Shown in pieces: positions 40,101-53,328 of a DNA stretch of 64,000 nucleotides. Position 1 is the first letter of the stretch; each line of letters opens with the position of its first letter. The stretch spans positions 53,659-117,658 of the forward strand of contig JASWJB010000117.1 of the NCBI GenBank assembly GCA_032433595.1, written 5' to 3'. This DNA is from Conoideocrella luteorostrata. Taxonomy: Eukaryota; Ascomycota; Sordariomycetes; Hypocreales; Clavicipitaceae. The notes beneath the pieces were generated by a model, which worked only from the letters and a program-made list of their open reading frames with translations, had not been told where the DNA came from and searched no databases. The position numbers and the translations under genes were made by a program.

Positions 40101-41580
40101 TTACTATTTTTATTAAAAAAAAAACTATTATAATACTTATTTATATTCTTGCTTTTTTTCTTAGTTTAACTAAGTATAAGCTTATTTAAATAAAGGTTAT
40201 AAAAAGTACCCTTTTTTTTAATAAGTTCTTAGAGTAAATATCCTAAAAGATTAACTATTTAAGCTAAGTATATATATATATTATAAAGCTTATCTTTACT
40301 ACTTAGTTAGTTAAATAAATTAATATTCTTTAATATTTTCTATATTTATTAGTAATATTATTAATAAGCTTACTAAGTATTTAAGCTTTAAATATTTCTT
40401 ACTAAAACACTAAGGTTTTATATATTAATACTATATATTTATAAATAACCTAGTAGCACTTCTAGCGCATAAAAATAATAAAACTAAATAAAAAGTAAAT
40501 AGCTATAGTTACCCTTTAGTCCTAGAAATACTTAATTAAAATTAGCTAACTTAAGTAATTATTTATAGCTTAGTAAAGCACTAAGATTATATAAGAGATA
40601 TATCTCTTGCTTATTATTTATAGTGCTTAGAATTAGTAGCTTAATACTTAGGGATATAATATAAAGATTAAGGTTAAATTTAGGTTTAAAGGTTATTATA
40701 ATATTATTATTCTTAATATTTACTTGCTAGATTTTAGTAATAATTAATAAAAAGTAGTATATTTAGTATATTAATATAAATAATATAGCACTTATTATAT
40801 AAATAATTTAAAGCTTTAAGAAAATAATAAATATAGATTTTAAATAATAAAATTAATACTTTAAATTATTTACGCTTATATTAAAATTAGCTAAAAGGTT
40901 CTTTTATTACCTTATAAATAAAATAAAAGTGTAATTCTTTTAATTTATTTAAATTAAATTAATATAAAGGTATATAAATATATAAATATTTTTTATATAA
41001 TAAGTTAATATTATAAATAATTTTTAAATATTTAACTTCTTTAATAATATTTATATTAATAACTAAAATTTTAAAAGCTATATAATAGTTAAGTATTACT
41101 ATAAAGTAACTAGTTTTATTAGCGTAAATATTAAGTATAATAATAAAATTAATTAATTAATAAGTATAATTTATAACTATAAATTCTTTACTAACTAAAT
41201 AATTAAATTACTTTTAAAGCTAAGCTTAGTAATAGTTTAAAATTAATTATTTAAGTTCTTATTAAGTTTTATTAAATAAAATACTATTAAATAATTATTA
41301 CTAATTAATTTCTTCTTAATAAGCTTATTACTTATTATAATTTATAAAGAAAAGCATAATAAAGAAAAAAAGTAAGCTAAAAAATATAGTTATTTTAAAA
41401 TTATACTTAAATTCCTTAATAAAATTTTAAAATTTACTTTTATTAATATAACTATTATATTATAAAATTATAATATATTTAAACCTTATAAAAACCTAGT
41501 GTTTTTAGTTCTAAATATTTTAGAAAATTATTAATTATTTTTACCTTTAAATTAAGTTTAATTAATACTTTTTATAATTA

Positions 41581-41712
41581 CTTACTTACTTACACTACTT
41601 TATATTACTTTATATTACTTTACATTACTTTATACTACTTTACACTACTTTACACTACTTTATACTACTTTATATTACCTTGTTTTACCTTATATTACTT
41701 TACACTACTTTA
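41581..41712. repeat. 10-11 bp minisatellite (ttactttacactac-like)
   Basis: About 12 tandem copies of a unit near ctttacacta / ctttatatta, with T/C variation between copies. It lies in otherwise featureless AT-rich sequence. Some copies retain the CA dinucleotide and others show TA, consistent with partial RIP. Confidence 0.75.
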
Positions 41713-42414
41713 CTATTTATAACTTAATAAAAGAATTAAAACTTAAAAAAGTATTTATATTACTTACTTTTTTAAGCTATAATTTAGGTAAATTTATTAT
41801 ATAATAGTAATAATATTATTTTTATATAGATTATAACTTAATATAATATTATAATATTAAACTAAGGTTAAAAAATTAAAATTATATTAAAGAATTAAGG
41901 TAAAATAAAGTAAAAGTAAAATATTAATTATTTTTAGTAATAATAAAGAAGTTATATTACTATTAATATTATTATTTTTTATTATAATAATTTATTTATT
42001 TATAAAAATAAAGGTTTAATTTAAGTAAAAATTTTAATATAAATATATATATAAAGCTAAAAACTAAGTATTTATTATTTTTAGTTAGGTTTTATTATAT
42101 ATTTTATTACTTATTTATTCCCTTATATTAGCTTATTAACTATAATATTAATTAAGAAACCTTATATTTTATTCTTATTATAATATTATATATTAATAAA
42201 ACTTAGAGTACTTTAATATTATATTACTAAGTATAAAGCTATAGCTTTAGAGAATATAAAGTATATTTTATTAATAGCTTTTTTTAAAAGCTATAAATAT
42301 TTTTATATAAATAACTTTAAAATTAATAAAGTAATTAAATACCTTTAAAAAAACCTATTTAAAGGAAAAGAAGTACTTAAGAGTAATAAACTAAAGAAAT
42401 ACTTTAAGCTAAGG

Positions 42415-42419
42415 CTTAT
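42415..42419. repeat. Target-site duplication CTTAT, left copy
   Basis: Five bases directly before the left LTR of element B, repeated exactly at 53324-53328 directly after the right LTR. Confidence 0.85.
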
Positions 42420-42695
42420 TGTTACGTGCTGGATCTGGCACGTTACGTGCTGGATACGGCCAGTGGGTTGCTGGACATAACACGTTAGTTGTCTGTATTA
42501 GCTATAGTATTAGTATTAGTAGTGTTTAGGTAAAGGAAAGCAAAACAAAGTAATAATAAGTTAGATCTTAGATAGTTATAAGGTTTTTATTCTTTTATTT
42601 ACTAATAGGTAAGATTTAATCTTTTATAAGTTAGATTTATTACGTAAGTAACTAATATAGCCTATGTTAAATCTAGCTATTTATTTTACGTAATA
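42420..42695 (-). repeat. LTR of element B (left, 3' LTR by coding direction)
   Basis: 276 bp, collinear with 53048-53323. The outer (left) 70 bases keep G+C (tgttacgtgctggatctggc); the inward part is A/T-converted. Confidence 0.9.
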
Positions 42696-44598
42696 AGTGC
42701 TATATAACACAAAAAGAAAATAATTATCTTAGTTATATAAACACTAAACCTTACCCCCTTTATATTAACTTTATTAATTTAAAATATTTAAAATAACCCT
42801 ATACCTTTTATTATAAGTATAGTATTAAATCTATTTACTTATTTATTAATCTTAGCAGGGATAATATAGTATTATTATTACTATAAAAAATAAAAGTAAT
42901 AAAGCAAAATTTAGCCTTAAAAATAATAATAATAAAGCAAAAGTTTCTTTTAACTAAATTTAGTATAGCCTTAATAGATTTTATTTATTATTTTAGTAAG
43001 TTTATTTTTAATTAAATAAAATTCTAATTATAAAATAAAATTTTAAGTATAAATAAAGCCTTAATAGTATTATAATATAAATAATCTTAAGTAATCTAAA
43101 ATCCTTACTAATTAATTAAGTCTTATACTCTTATTAGTTATATTTACTCTTTTTTTAAGCTATTCTTTTTTTTTACTATATTTTTCTTTCTTATTATTTT
43201 TTTTACTTTTTCCTTAACTATATTACTAAACTTTAGTTACTTTACTAATACCTTAGTTTATAACACTAATATTACTAATTTTCTCCTTATTTTTAACTAT
43301 TTTTAAGCTAAGAATAATGTTTTTTTAGTAATTAATAAAGATTAAGTAGTAAGTAACCTTTTTTATTTTCCCTTTTAGTTATATTATTTAAGAGGCTTAG
43401 ACTTATTATTATTAAATTTCTTTACTATATTATTAAGCTTATTAGTAAGAGTAGGAAAGGCTATACTTAGCTTAGCTAGCCTTAAAATTACTCTTAGGGA
43501 TATTAGTATTAGTAGTATTAAAGCTAGTAGTATTTATACTAAAGTTATTCTTAAAAGGCTTAGTAAAAGCACAGAAGGTAGTATTACTCTTAAAGAGCTT
43601 AGTAAAAGCATAGGAGGTAATATTATAAATAGCTTAGTAAGAAACTATAGTATAATAGTTAAAAATAATAACCTTTAGCCTAAGAGAGTTAAATATTAGT
43701 TTAAGAGCACTAAGGCTTAAGCTATAAACACTAGAAACTAAGCTAAGAATACTAAGGTTAATGCTAAGGAAAGTAATATTTATTACTATTTTATTTTTAT
43801 TTTTTATATATTTTTAAAAGTAAAAGTATAGTTTTTTTAGGTATTTTTTAGTAAAGTAACCTTTTATTTTAATTCTTATAGCTTAATATATAATATTTTT
43901 ATATTCTCTTTTACTAAAACTATTAATAAGAATATATTCTTAGTTACTTAATTATATTTTATAGATATATTATTTAGTTTTGCTTTATTTATAGCTAGTT
44001 TTAACTTTTCTTATTACACTATTAGTTTGCTAGTCTTTACTACTAATTTCTTAAGGTAATACTAAATATTATTCTTATAAGCATTAAATAGTTTAAAACT
44101 TATATAAGTATTAATATAAATAGTAATATTTCTAAGCTCTTTTATAAGATAATTAACCTCTTTTCTTAATATCCTAAGGGCTTTACTATATTTATATACT
44201 ATAGTATTATTAATTCTAGTTATTCCTTTAGTAGGAATAATTATAATTTACTATAAATTAGCTTATTTAATAGTAAAAAGGTAATTACTTATAGTTTTAT
44301 TAAGTGCGCTATATAACTATAAGAAATAAAATACTAAAACCTTCTCTTATAATAATAAAGCTACTAAAGATATTATATAAATAACTCTTTTGTGGTTTTT
44401 AAGGTAATTACTCTTTATAAATATAATTATAGTATTCTTAGTCTTATTTTTAGCTTATTAAGTTACGCCTATTTTAGATAAAGTAAGCAGGTAAATTAGC
44501 TTATATTTTTTATTATTAGCTTTAGCCTTCTTCTTAGCGTTTTTATTTTATATTACGCGCTTTTTATTTATTTTTTATAATAGCTTATATTTATATAT

Positions 44599-45444
44599 AA
44601 TAATAAGTATAGTTACACGCTATAGTAGATATAAAGGGTTCTCTAGAATAACGCTTTCCTTAGACTTATTTAGTAATACTCTATAAGTAGCGAATTCTAG
44701 CGTGTAAGTATAAAGTATATTTTACACTATTTATTTATTCTTCTTACTATATTAGTAAACCCTAAAGGTTTTTTTGTTAGAATTAACAGGGAGTTATTGC
44801 AAGAGGTTATAGATATATTTAGTGTATTCCTAGTGACTTAGGCTACCCTTTGTCCCTATAGCATTATAGTTATTGCTAGGTTAAGCAGCTAGTTTACTAA
44901 ATCTCACGGCAGCGTGGGAGAGGGTAACTCTATAAGGATTAGCATTATTATTAGAAGAATTATAGTGAGTCTTGTATTCTGTTTTATTAGCGCTTTTGTT
45001 ATTCTTAAGGCTAGTCTCTTCTAATAATAAGTGTAGTTACACGCTATAGTGGATATAAAGGGTCCTCTAGAATAACGCTTTCCTTAGACTTATTTAGTAA
45101 TGCCCCGTGAGTAGCGAATTCTAGCGTGTAAGTATAAAGCGTATCTTACACTATTTATTTATTCTTCCTACTATATTAGTAAACCCTAAAGGTTTTTTTA
45201 TTAGGATTAACAGGGAGTTATTATAAAAGGTTATAGATATATTTAGTGTATTCCTAGTAACTTAAGCTACTCTTTATCCCTATAGTATTATAGTTATTAC
45301 TAGGTTAAGTAGCTAGTTTACTAAATCTTATAGTAGCGTAGGAGAGAGTAACTCTATAAGGATTAGTATTATTATTAAAAGAATTATAGTAAGTTTTATA
45401 TTTTATTTTATTAATGCTTTTATTATTCTTAAGGCTAGTCTCTT
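44599..45444. repeat. 424 bp tandem duplication inside element B
   Basis: Two adjacent copies, about 44,599-45,020 and 45,023-45,444, are collinear with a constant offset of 424 bases (for example agttacacgctatag at 44,611 and 45,035). Where I compared them, copy differences are C/T or G/A. The second half of copy 1 and the first part of copy 2, around the junction, keep far more G+C than the outer halves. The location is downstream of pol, before the 3' LTR. Confidence 0.85.
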
Positions 45445-48400
45445 TTTTATTAAATTCTTCTTTATTAAATTTATTAAGGATTTAAATAAGGATAGCTTAT
45501 TTTCCTTTTTTAGTATTAATAGTTTTAGCGTTAATAGCCTTAAATCCCTTTTTAAAGGAAATAGAATTATTTTAAGTAATTAATTTTTTCTCTAGAGTAT
45601 TTTAGTTAATTAATTCCTCCTTAGGAGTAGCCTTATTTACTAAGTTTTTCTTAAGATTAGCTATATTTATTAAGTTTTTCTTAAGATTAGCTATTTTCTT
45701 TATATAAGTATTATTATTAGTTTCTAAAGCTATTAAGTTTAAGTCTTTAAGGGAAGCTTTTATATTATTTAGCGCTAAAATTAAATTATTTATAATTAAA
45801 TTATTAGTAATTAAATTCTTTATAGTTATACTTATTATTAAATTAAAAGTAAGGATTTTAATAATAAACTTTAATATAAACTAGCTAATAATTAATATAA
45901 GGTATAAGGAAAAGCCTATATATTACTATAATAATATAATCTTAATAAGAAATTACTTATATTAGTAATAAAAGGCTAATTATAGTAATAAAGTTATTAT
46001 AAGTATTACTTAATAAGGTTATAAAGTAAGGGTTTAAAGTAGTTAAAAAGTAAAAATATAAAGTAAACCCTTAGCTATAAGTAGTAAATATATATACTAT
46101 AACTTAAATAACCTTAGGCACTTATATTATTAATCTTAGTATTTAATTACTTACTTTTAATAGTTTTTATCTTAATTAATTAAATATTAGTTTTAATACT
46201 TATTAACTATTTCTTTAGTATTTTTATATAGATTAAATTTAGTAATTTATTAGTTATTTTTAGTAATAAATTCTTTTTATTTAACTAAAAACTTAATTTA
46301 AGGTTTATTTTTGCTTTATTTATGCTTAATTTAATAAGTTATAATATATTTAATTTCTTAGTAATTTATAGTTTCCTTTTCTTTAAGAGTAATAAGTAGT
46401 AATAAAGGTATTAATCTTATAAAAGGGTTTAAACCTTAGGTAAGTTTCTAAAAATATATAGCTAATATTACTAAATATACTCTTAATTTACTAAGAAAGT
46501 TAAGTTTATATATTAATAAGTTAATTTTTTTAAGTACTTTATAGGGTTTAGCTTTATTAAGTAATTACTTTTTCTTAGGTTTATTAAGTAAGTAGTATTC
46601 TTTATATAGTTATAAATATACTATATTTTTTATATTAATATTAATAAGTTTATATTTATTATTATACTATATTTTAGTAAAAGCTATAGCTATAGTAATT
46701 ATAAGTTATACTTTATACTAAAATATTTTATAAAATATAGTAATATTAGTTATATTTAATTTAATATTAAATATAGTTTTTAGAGAAATTAAATTAATAA
46801 TACTTAATAGTTTAAACTTATATAATAGCTTATTTAAGGCTATTTTAATACCTATAGCCTTAGTATTATTAAGATAATACTAAAGCACTAAAAGTATTTT
46901 ATTTTAAGTTATATTTAAGTTAGTTATAGTATAAAATTAAATTATAACCTTAATTATTTAATTCTTTTATTTTATAAGATTATTTATTTATAAGTAATAT
47001 ATTATAGCTATAAGGAATTTAATATTAAGTTAATTAAATATAGCTTTTTAAATATTAAATATAAACTTTAAATTCTTATTATTAATAATTTATTATAGTA
47101 TACCTTAGTTAAATAAATATAACTCTTTAAGTAATAAGGCTACTTATAATTTTACTAAATATATTATATAGCTTATTAAAAGTATTATATATTTTAAGAA
47201 TATATAATTTATAAGGTATAATATATTAAAAGCTAAGTATTTTAGTATAGCTTATATTATACCTTTAGCCTTAATTTTAAGTAAATTTATAATAAAGTTA
47301 AGTAATATTATATAAAATAAAGTAAGATTTACTTATATAAATTAGAGTTCTCTTAGTAGCTTTTACTTATTAATTATATTTTCCTTATATACTATATAAT
47401 AAGCTATAAATTCCTAAATTTAATTACTTATTTATAAAATACTAATAAACTATAATTTTATTACTATTTAGGTAATTTTAAAATAATATTAATTATTATA
47501 AATTACCTTTAAGATAGTTTTAATGATTAAGCTTAAAATATATAATTTATATATTTTATTAATTATAATATAATAAAGTAAGCTATTTTTATATAAATCT
47601 TATTTATATAATAATATTTTTAGTCTTTTTATATTTCTATATATATATTATTTTTCCTAAAATACCTTAATTATAGCTATAATTTAGCTAAGTTTAGTAT
47701 TATATTTATAGCCTTTAATAATTCTTACTTTAAATCCCTTATTAATTACTACTATACTTATTATTTTATTAAAAAAGTATATACTTATATTAAGCTTATT
47801 AAATTAACTTTCTTTTATAGCTTATTTATAGCTAAGCTTAATAAGAAGTTATAATAATATATTAAGTATTATATTAAGTATTCTTAAGATATAAAAAATC
47901 TTAAGATTAAATTAAAATAAGTAATTAAAGACTTTAGTAAGTTTAAGGTTAGCTTTATTAAGGTTTATAGTATTTAAAAAATATATTTAATAATACTTTT
48001 AGCTAGTAAGTAATTTATAATAATATTAATAATTAGCTAGTTTAATTAAATTATTTTTCTAAGTTTTTTAATACTTTATATTATTATAGTTACTTTTACT
48101 TTTATAAATTTATATTATTCTTTAATAGCTAAGGTTAACTTTAAAAGAAATAAAATTAGCTTTAATTTCTTAAGTTTAATATCTTTTCTTAGTATATTAG
48201 TTTTATTTTATTTCTTATATAATTAAAATATATATAAGTTAAATTTTTCTTTATAAGTATTAATTTTAAAAAAAAGTAGTTTTTTTAAATTATAATAATA
48301 TAAAATAAGCTTTTTATTAAGTAATATTTTTATCTCTTAAAAGGCTTAAATCTTCTTTTTATTAAGTATAAATATTATTTATTATATCTTTTACTTTCTT

Positions 48401-48689
48401 ATAAGTTTAAAAAGTCTTATAAAAGTGCTTTTTTTTTTTAAGCTTATTATAAAAGCTATATTTTTTACTCTTAAAAAGGTTAAATTTATAAATTAAACTA
48501 AGGGATTTCTTTTTATAAAAATTTAGTTATTTTAATAAAGGTTTTAAGTAATAATAAGTTATTTAGGAATTTTATTTTATTAAAAGCCTTAATTTAGTTT
48601 AATATATTAATAATTCCTTTATTATTTATAATAAAACTTAATAATTAAATAGTAAAATAGCTAATAAATAACTTTTTAGCTTTAATTAT

Positions 48690-49300
48690 TAGCTTATTTT
48701 CTTTAATAATATAAAAAACTACTATAAAATACTTAAAATAATCCTTTAAACTATTAAAAAAAATAATTATATTATTAATATAAATATATATAAAGTTCTT
48801 ATAGTCTTTAAATAGCTAGTTTATATATTATTAAGTATAAGCTAATATATTCTTAAACCCTATAAGGGCTATATTTAATACTTTAAGGCTTTTTTTTAAT
48901 ATTACTATTATTTTATTTTAATATACCTAAAAAATAAGTAATTAATAAAAAAAACTAAATTTATTAAATATAAAATAATACTTTTTACTATAAGTATTTC
49001 TTATAATATTAAATTAGTTTAATAAAAGGTAAATATTAAGTATTATTAAGCTATTTATAAGTTTTATATTAATAATAACTCTTTCTTTTATTAAGTTACC
49101 TTTACCTTTTTATATAATAAATACTAAGTAAGTAATTAATACTAAGTTATTTAAATATAATATTTTCTTATTTATATATAGCTTATTATAAACTTTATTT
49201 AGTTTTTAATAATTTTTAATATTAAAAGAGTAAAGTTAAATTATTTTATATTAGTTTTATTATTCTTTTATAAAGTTAATTCTTATTCCTTAGTTTTTTA
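48690..49300 (-). pseudogene. Gypsy reverse transcriptase remnant of element B
   Basis: On the minus strand a frame preserves RT blocks in order. A degraded R-V-V-D-x-R-x-L-N-like segment is followed by a FSFFYQLL-like block, then by NIALIGFKN, and then by the catalytic box at 48771-48782, which reads Y-I-N-N instead of Y-I-D-D. This is followed by IIIFF and a degraded SLxDH segment. The Asp-to-Asn changes and the TAA/TAG interruptions are what RIP would produce. Confidence 0.75.
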
Positions 49301-52300
49301 GTATAAGAATAATACCTTTATTATAATAAATATTAAATTTATTACTTAAAGCCTTAAATTAAGCTATAGCTTTATTATTAATTACTATAATATAAATATT
49401 ATATTAATTAAGGGTATATTTAATATCTTTAAGGTAAGATATTTTATATAATAAAAAGCTATAATTAATATCTTAAGGGTTTAGTTTATTCTCTTTATTA
49501 TTAATATCTTCTTTTACTTACTTTGCCTCTTTAGTAAAAATATTCTTTATAAAATATATAATATAAGTATTAATATCTTTAATTTTTTAACTAGTTTTAA
49601 ATAGCTATATATCTTTAAGGAGAGCTATTTCTTAACCTTTTATAATTTTAAGGGTTTTACTTATTTTATTATAAGTAATAAGGGTTTTATTACTATTTTT
49701 TTCTATAATTATATTTACTATATTATTAATAATACTATAAGTATAAAGTATATTAATAATAGCTTTATAGTTTAATTCCTTTTAAGTTATAAGCATTATT
49801 ATGCTTTAATTAAGTAAAACCTTTATTATATATATTACTATAACCTTCTTATATAAAATATACTTAAGTTATTTAAATATCTTAGCTTTAATAAATATAC
49901 TATAAATAAAGTAAAAAATAACTTATAAATAAATAAAGTTAATTTTTACTTTATATTTATATAAAAAGTTAGTTTTTAATAGTAGTTTTAGGCTTAAATT
50001 TTATATTATATTTATTATTACTATAAAGTAACTAGTAATTTTTATTTCTTATATAATTCTAAGTATATAAAAATTAAAAGTTATTATTTCTATAATAATA
50101 AATATTAATTATACCTTTTTTATTAGTTTAGGCTTTTACTTCTCTTATTTAATATTAATTTTATACTAAAGAAGCTAGTTTTTATTAGCTAAAATAAAGA
50201 AAATTCCTATATTAAGGTAAATAATATAAGTATTTTTTTTATTATAAAACTTAAGTAATACTTATAAGTAAGAATTTATAGTTTAATAGTTTATTTTAAT
50301 TTTTTATAGTTAAGGTATAGCTTTTATTACTTATTTTATAATTAATCTTAATATACTATAAGTTCTTAGTTAAATAATAGTGTTTTTATTACTAAAGTAT
50401 ATATACTTAACCTTTTCCTTTTATAGTTTTATAAAGTAAGCTTTAGTAAAGTTAGTTTTATTCCTAAATTTATTATTATTATCTTAATTACTATATTTCT
50501 CTCTTTTTTTAATAAAAGAGTATTCTTTAGCTTTTAAGTAAGCTTTATATATTTTATAGTTAAAATTATCTTTATATATTATAATATATATATATAAAGA
50601 GTCTTAGCTTTATAGCTAATACTATTTATAAAATCTTTAAGCTTATAGTTAGTTTTAGTTTTACTAATTTTATTAATATTAAAGCTAATTTTTATAGTAT
50701 TTATTTTATTTTAGTTAAAAGTTATTATTCTTATTAGTCTCTTTTATTAATAGCCTTAGTAAATCCTCTTATTATTTAGTTTATTTTAGCTAACTTAGTA
50801 ATAGCTATTACTAATTCTAAGGTAGCTATAGTTATTTATAAAACCTTAAGTCTCTTTTATAAAAGTCTTAATTTTAATAGTAATTTTAGTACCTTAAACT
50901 AAGTTTTTAATTATAATTATTATTATATTAGTTTTTATAGTTTTAATAGAGTTATCTTAGTTTTAACTAAAGTATAGCTTATTTTAGTATATATTAATTT
51001 AATTATCTCTTTTTTTATTATTATTAGAGTTATTAATAATATAATAAGCTTTAGTAAGTTTAGCGCTTTTTCTTGCCTTATAGGGGTTTTTTTTAAATTT
51101 AATTATTTCTTATAGGTTTTACTTTTTATCTTTAATTATAGTAATATATTTTAATTTATTATTTTTTATAGTAAGTTTTAGATATTAAATATATAATTCT
51201 AGATTAAGCTTTTATTAAAGTTAAACTAATAATTACTTATTAGTTTATTTCTTATTTACTTTAGTATATTAAAATACTTTAAATATAAAATTTTATAATA
51301 AAGTATTACTTATTATATTTTCCTTAGTAAATTTAGCTTTATTTAATTAATTAATAGCTTTCTTTATTAATATATTAAACTCCTTTTATATAATATTAAA
51401 TATAATAAATATAAAGTTAAAAATATATATTTTTTTTATTTTATTAAGGTATTAATAATATTAAATAAAGGCTTTTCTCTTAAATAAGTTTTATATATAA
51501 AGTTTAATAAATACTTATTTATTAAAACTAGCTTAATTTAAGTAGTTTTAAATAGCTTAAATTTATAATTTAATATTATAAAAAACTATTTATTTTCCTT
51601 TATATATAATAAAAGCTTATTTATTATTATTTTATTTTATTTTAAGATAAAAGTATCTTATATTTATTATTTTTTATATAAAATTTATTAAAGTTAATAA
51701 TAGCTTTTTTTAGTATAAAAAAGGTTTTTTAAGTAATAAATACTAATAATAATTTAGGTTTAAGAGTAATTAGCTTTACTTTAAATTAAGGCTATAGTTA
51801 TTATTTAATTAAATTTATTTTAGTATAAAAAGAAATTAAGAATATATAAGTTAAGGTTTTTATAGTTCTTAAAAGTTTTCTTATTATAAATATAATTAGC
51901 TTAATATTAATGCTATTAAAGTAGTATAGTATTAACTATATAGGTTTTTACTATTAAAGTGCTAAAACTATATTAAATAGTTTTATAAGTTACCTTTTAG
52001 TATTAATCCTAGTCTTTATTATCTTAGTATTTAGTATTATAGTAAATAAGGCTATATTTATCTTAGTTAGTATAAGTACTAGCTTAAGTAAAAGTTTTCT
52101 TTAAATAAAAACTAAGTATAACTATATAAGTTATAGTATTAAATTAATAAATTAAGCTATTAGTTTTATTTTTCTTAAAGTAATAGTTAGCTTTTTTTAT
52201 TTAAAGCCTTAAAAATTATAGCTTTTAAATTTAAAGCTAAATTCTATTATTATTTATTTTAATTAAGGGTTAATTAAGGTAATTCTATTAATAGCCTTAT

Positions 52301-53047
52301 AATTTCTTAAGATTTAATTAACTTATTAAAGTTTAAGTTTATTTCTTAAGTTTCTAGTAAAGGGTTTCTTAGTTAAGTAAATAAAATTAACTCTTATAAT
52401 TTATAAGTAAATAAAAATATTATATTAATAAATAATCCTAAAGTAAGGTTTAAGTAATAAAGTTTTTCTCTTAAAATAATAAAGTTTTTTCTTTTTTTTA
52501 GTTTTTAGTAATTCTTAAGTTCTTATTAGTTTTTACTTTTTAGTTAAGAAATAAGTTTTAGCTAAGTATTATATAGATTTATTTACTATAAAGCTATTTT
52601 CTTTTTATTACTTAAGGCATAAATTAAGTATTTACTCTTAAAAAGTAATTTTATTTTTTTTACTTTATAAATAATAAATTTAGTATTTTTTTAAGTAATT
52701 ATTAATTTTACTAAGTTAATAATACTTTAGTAATATAAATATAATTTCTTATAAATAGTTTTACTTTACTAAAAAATACTAAAATTATTATATTTCTAGT
52801 AAAATAGCTTAGTAAGGTTATTAATTATAATAGTATTTTATAATCTTTATCTCTTATAAGTAAAATCTAGATTTAACTATAAAAAGCTTTAAAGCTCTTA
52901 GATTATAGTAAGTTCTAATAAGGTAAGTGTTTTAGTTAAAATACTTAATTAGTATTAATCTTTAAGCTAGTTAGTCTTAGATATTAATATATTAAAATCG
53001 CAATAAGGCTCTTTAAAAGTAGTATATTAAGAGTAATTACTATTACT

Positions 53048-53323
53048 TATTATATACTAAATCTAGTATGTTATATACTAGATATAGCTAGTAGGTTACT
53101 AAACATAATATATTAGTTATTTATATTAGCTATAGTATTAGTATTAATAGTGTTTAGGTAAAGGAAAGCAAAACAAAGCAATAATAAGTTAGATCTTAGA
53201 TAGTTATAAGGTTCTTATTCTTCTATTTACTAACGGGCAAGATTTGATCTTTTATAAGTCAGATCCGTCACGTAAGTGACTAGTACAGCCTACGTCAGAT
53301 CTAGCTATCTATTTTACGCAACA
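53048..53323 (-). repeat. LTR of element B (right, 5' LTR by coding direction)
   Basis: 276 bp partner of 42420-42695. The outer (right) 100 bases, about 53,220-53,323, keep normal G+C with CpG sites. The inward-facing start is nearly pure A/T. Confidence 0.9.
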
Positions 53324-53328
53324 CTTAT
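53324..53328. repeat. Target-site duplication CTTAT, right copy
   Basis: Exact copy of 42415-42419, abutting the right LTR. Confidence 0.85.

Larger units (their letters stand above)
42420..53323 (-). mobile_element. RIP-inactivated Ty3/Gypsy LTR retrotransposon (element B), 10.9 kb
   Basis: Bounded by two 276 bp LTRs (42420-42695 and 53048-53323) beginning TGTTACG and ending CGCAACA at the better-preserved ends, with target duplication CTTAT. The internal region is 10.35 kb, large for a Gypsy element. Reverse transcriptase similarity lies on the minus strand near 48.7-49.3 kb, so the 5' LTR is the right-hand one. The 42.7-45.8 kb part lies downstream of pol and holds a 424 bp tandem duplication. 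The RT text differs in lineage from element A: a GFKN-x-x-A segment replaces the usual MPFGL-x-NAP. All frames are destroyed. Confidence 0.9.
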
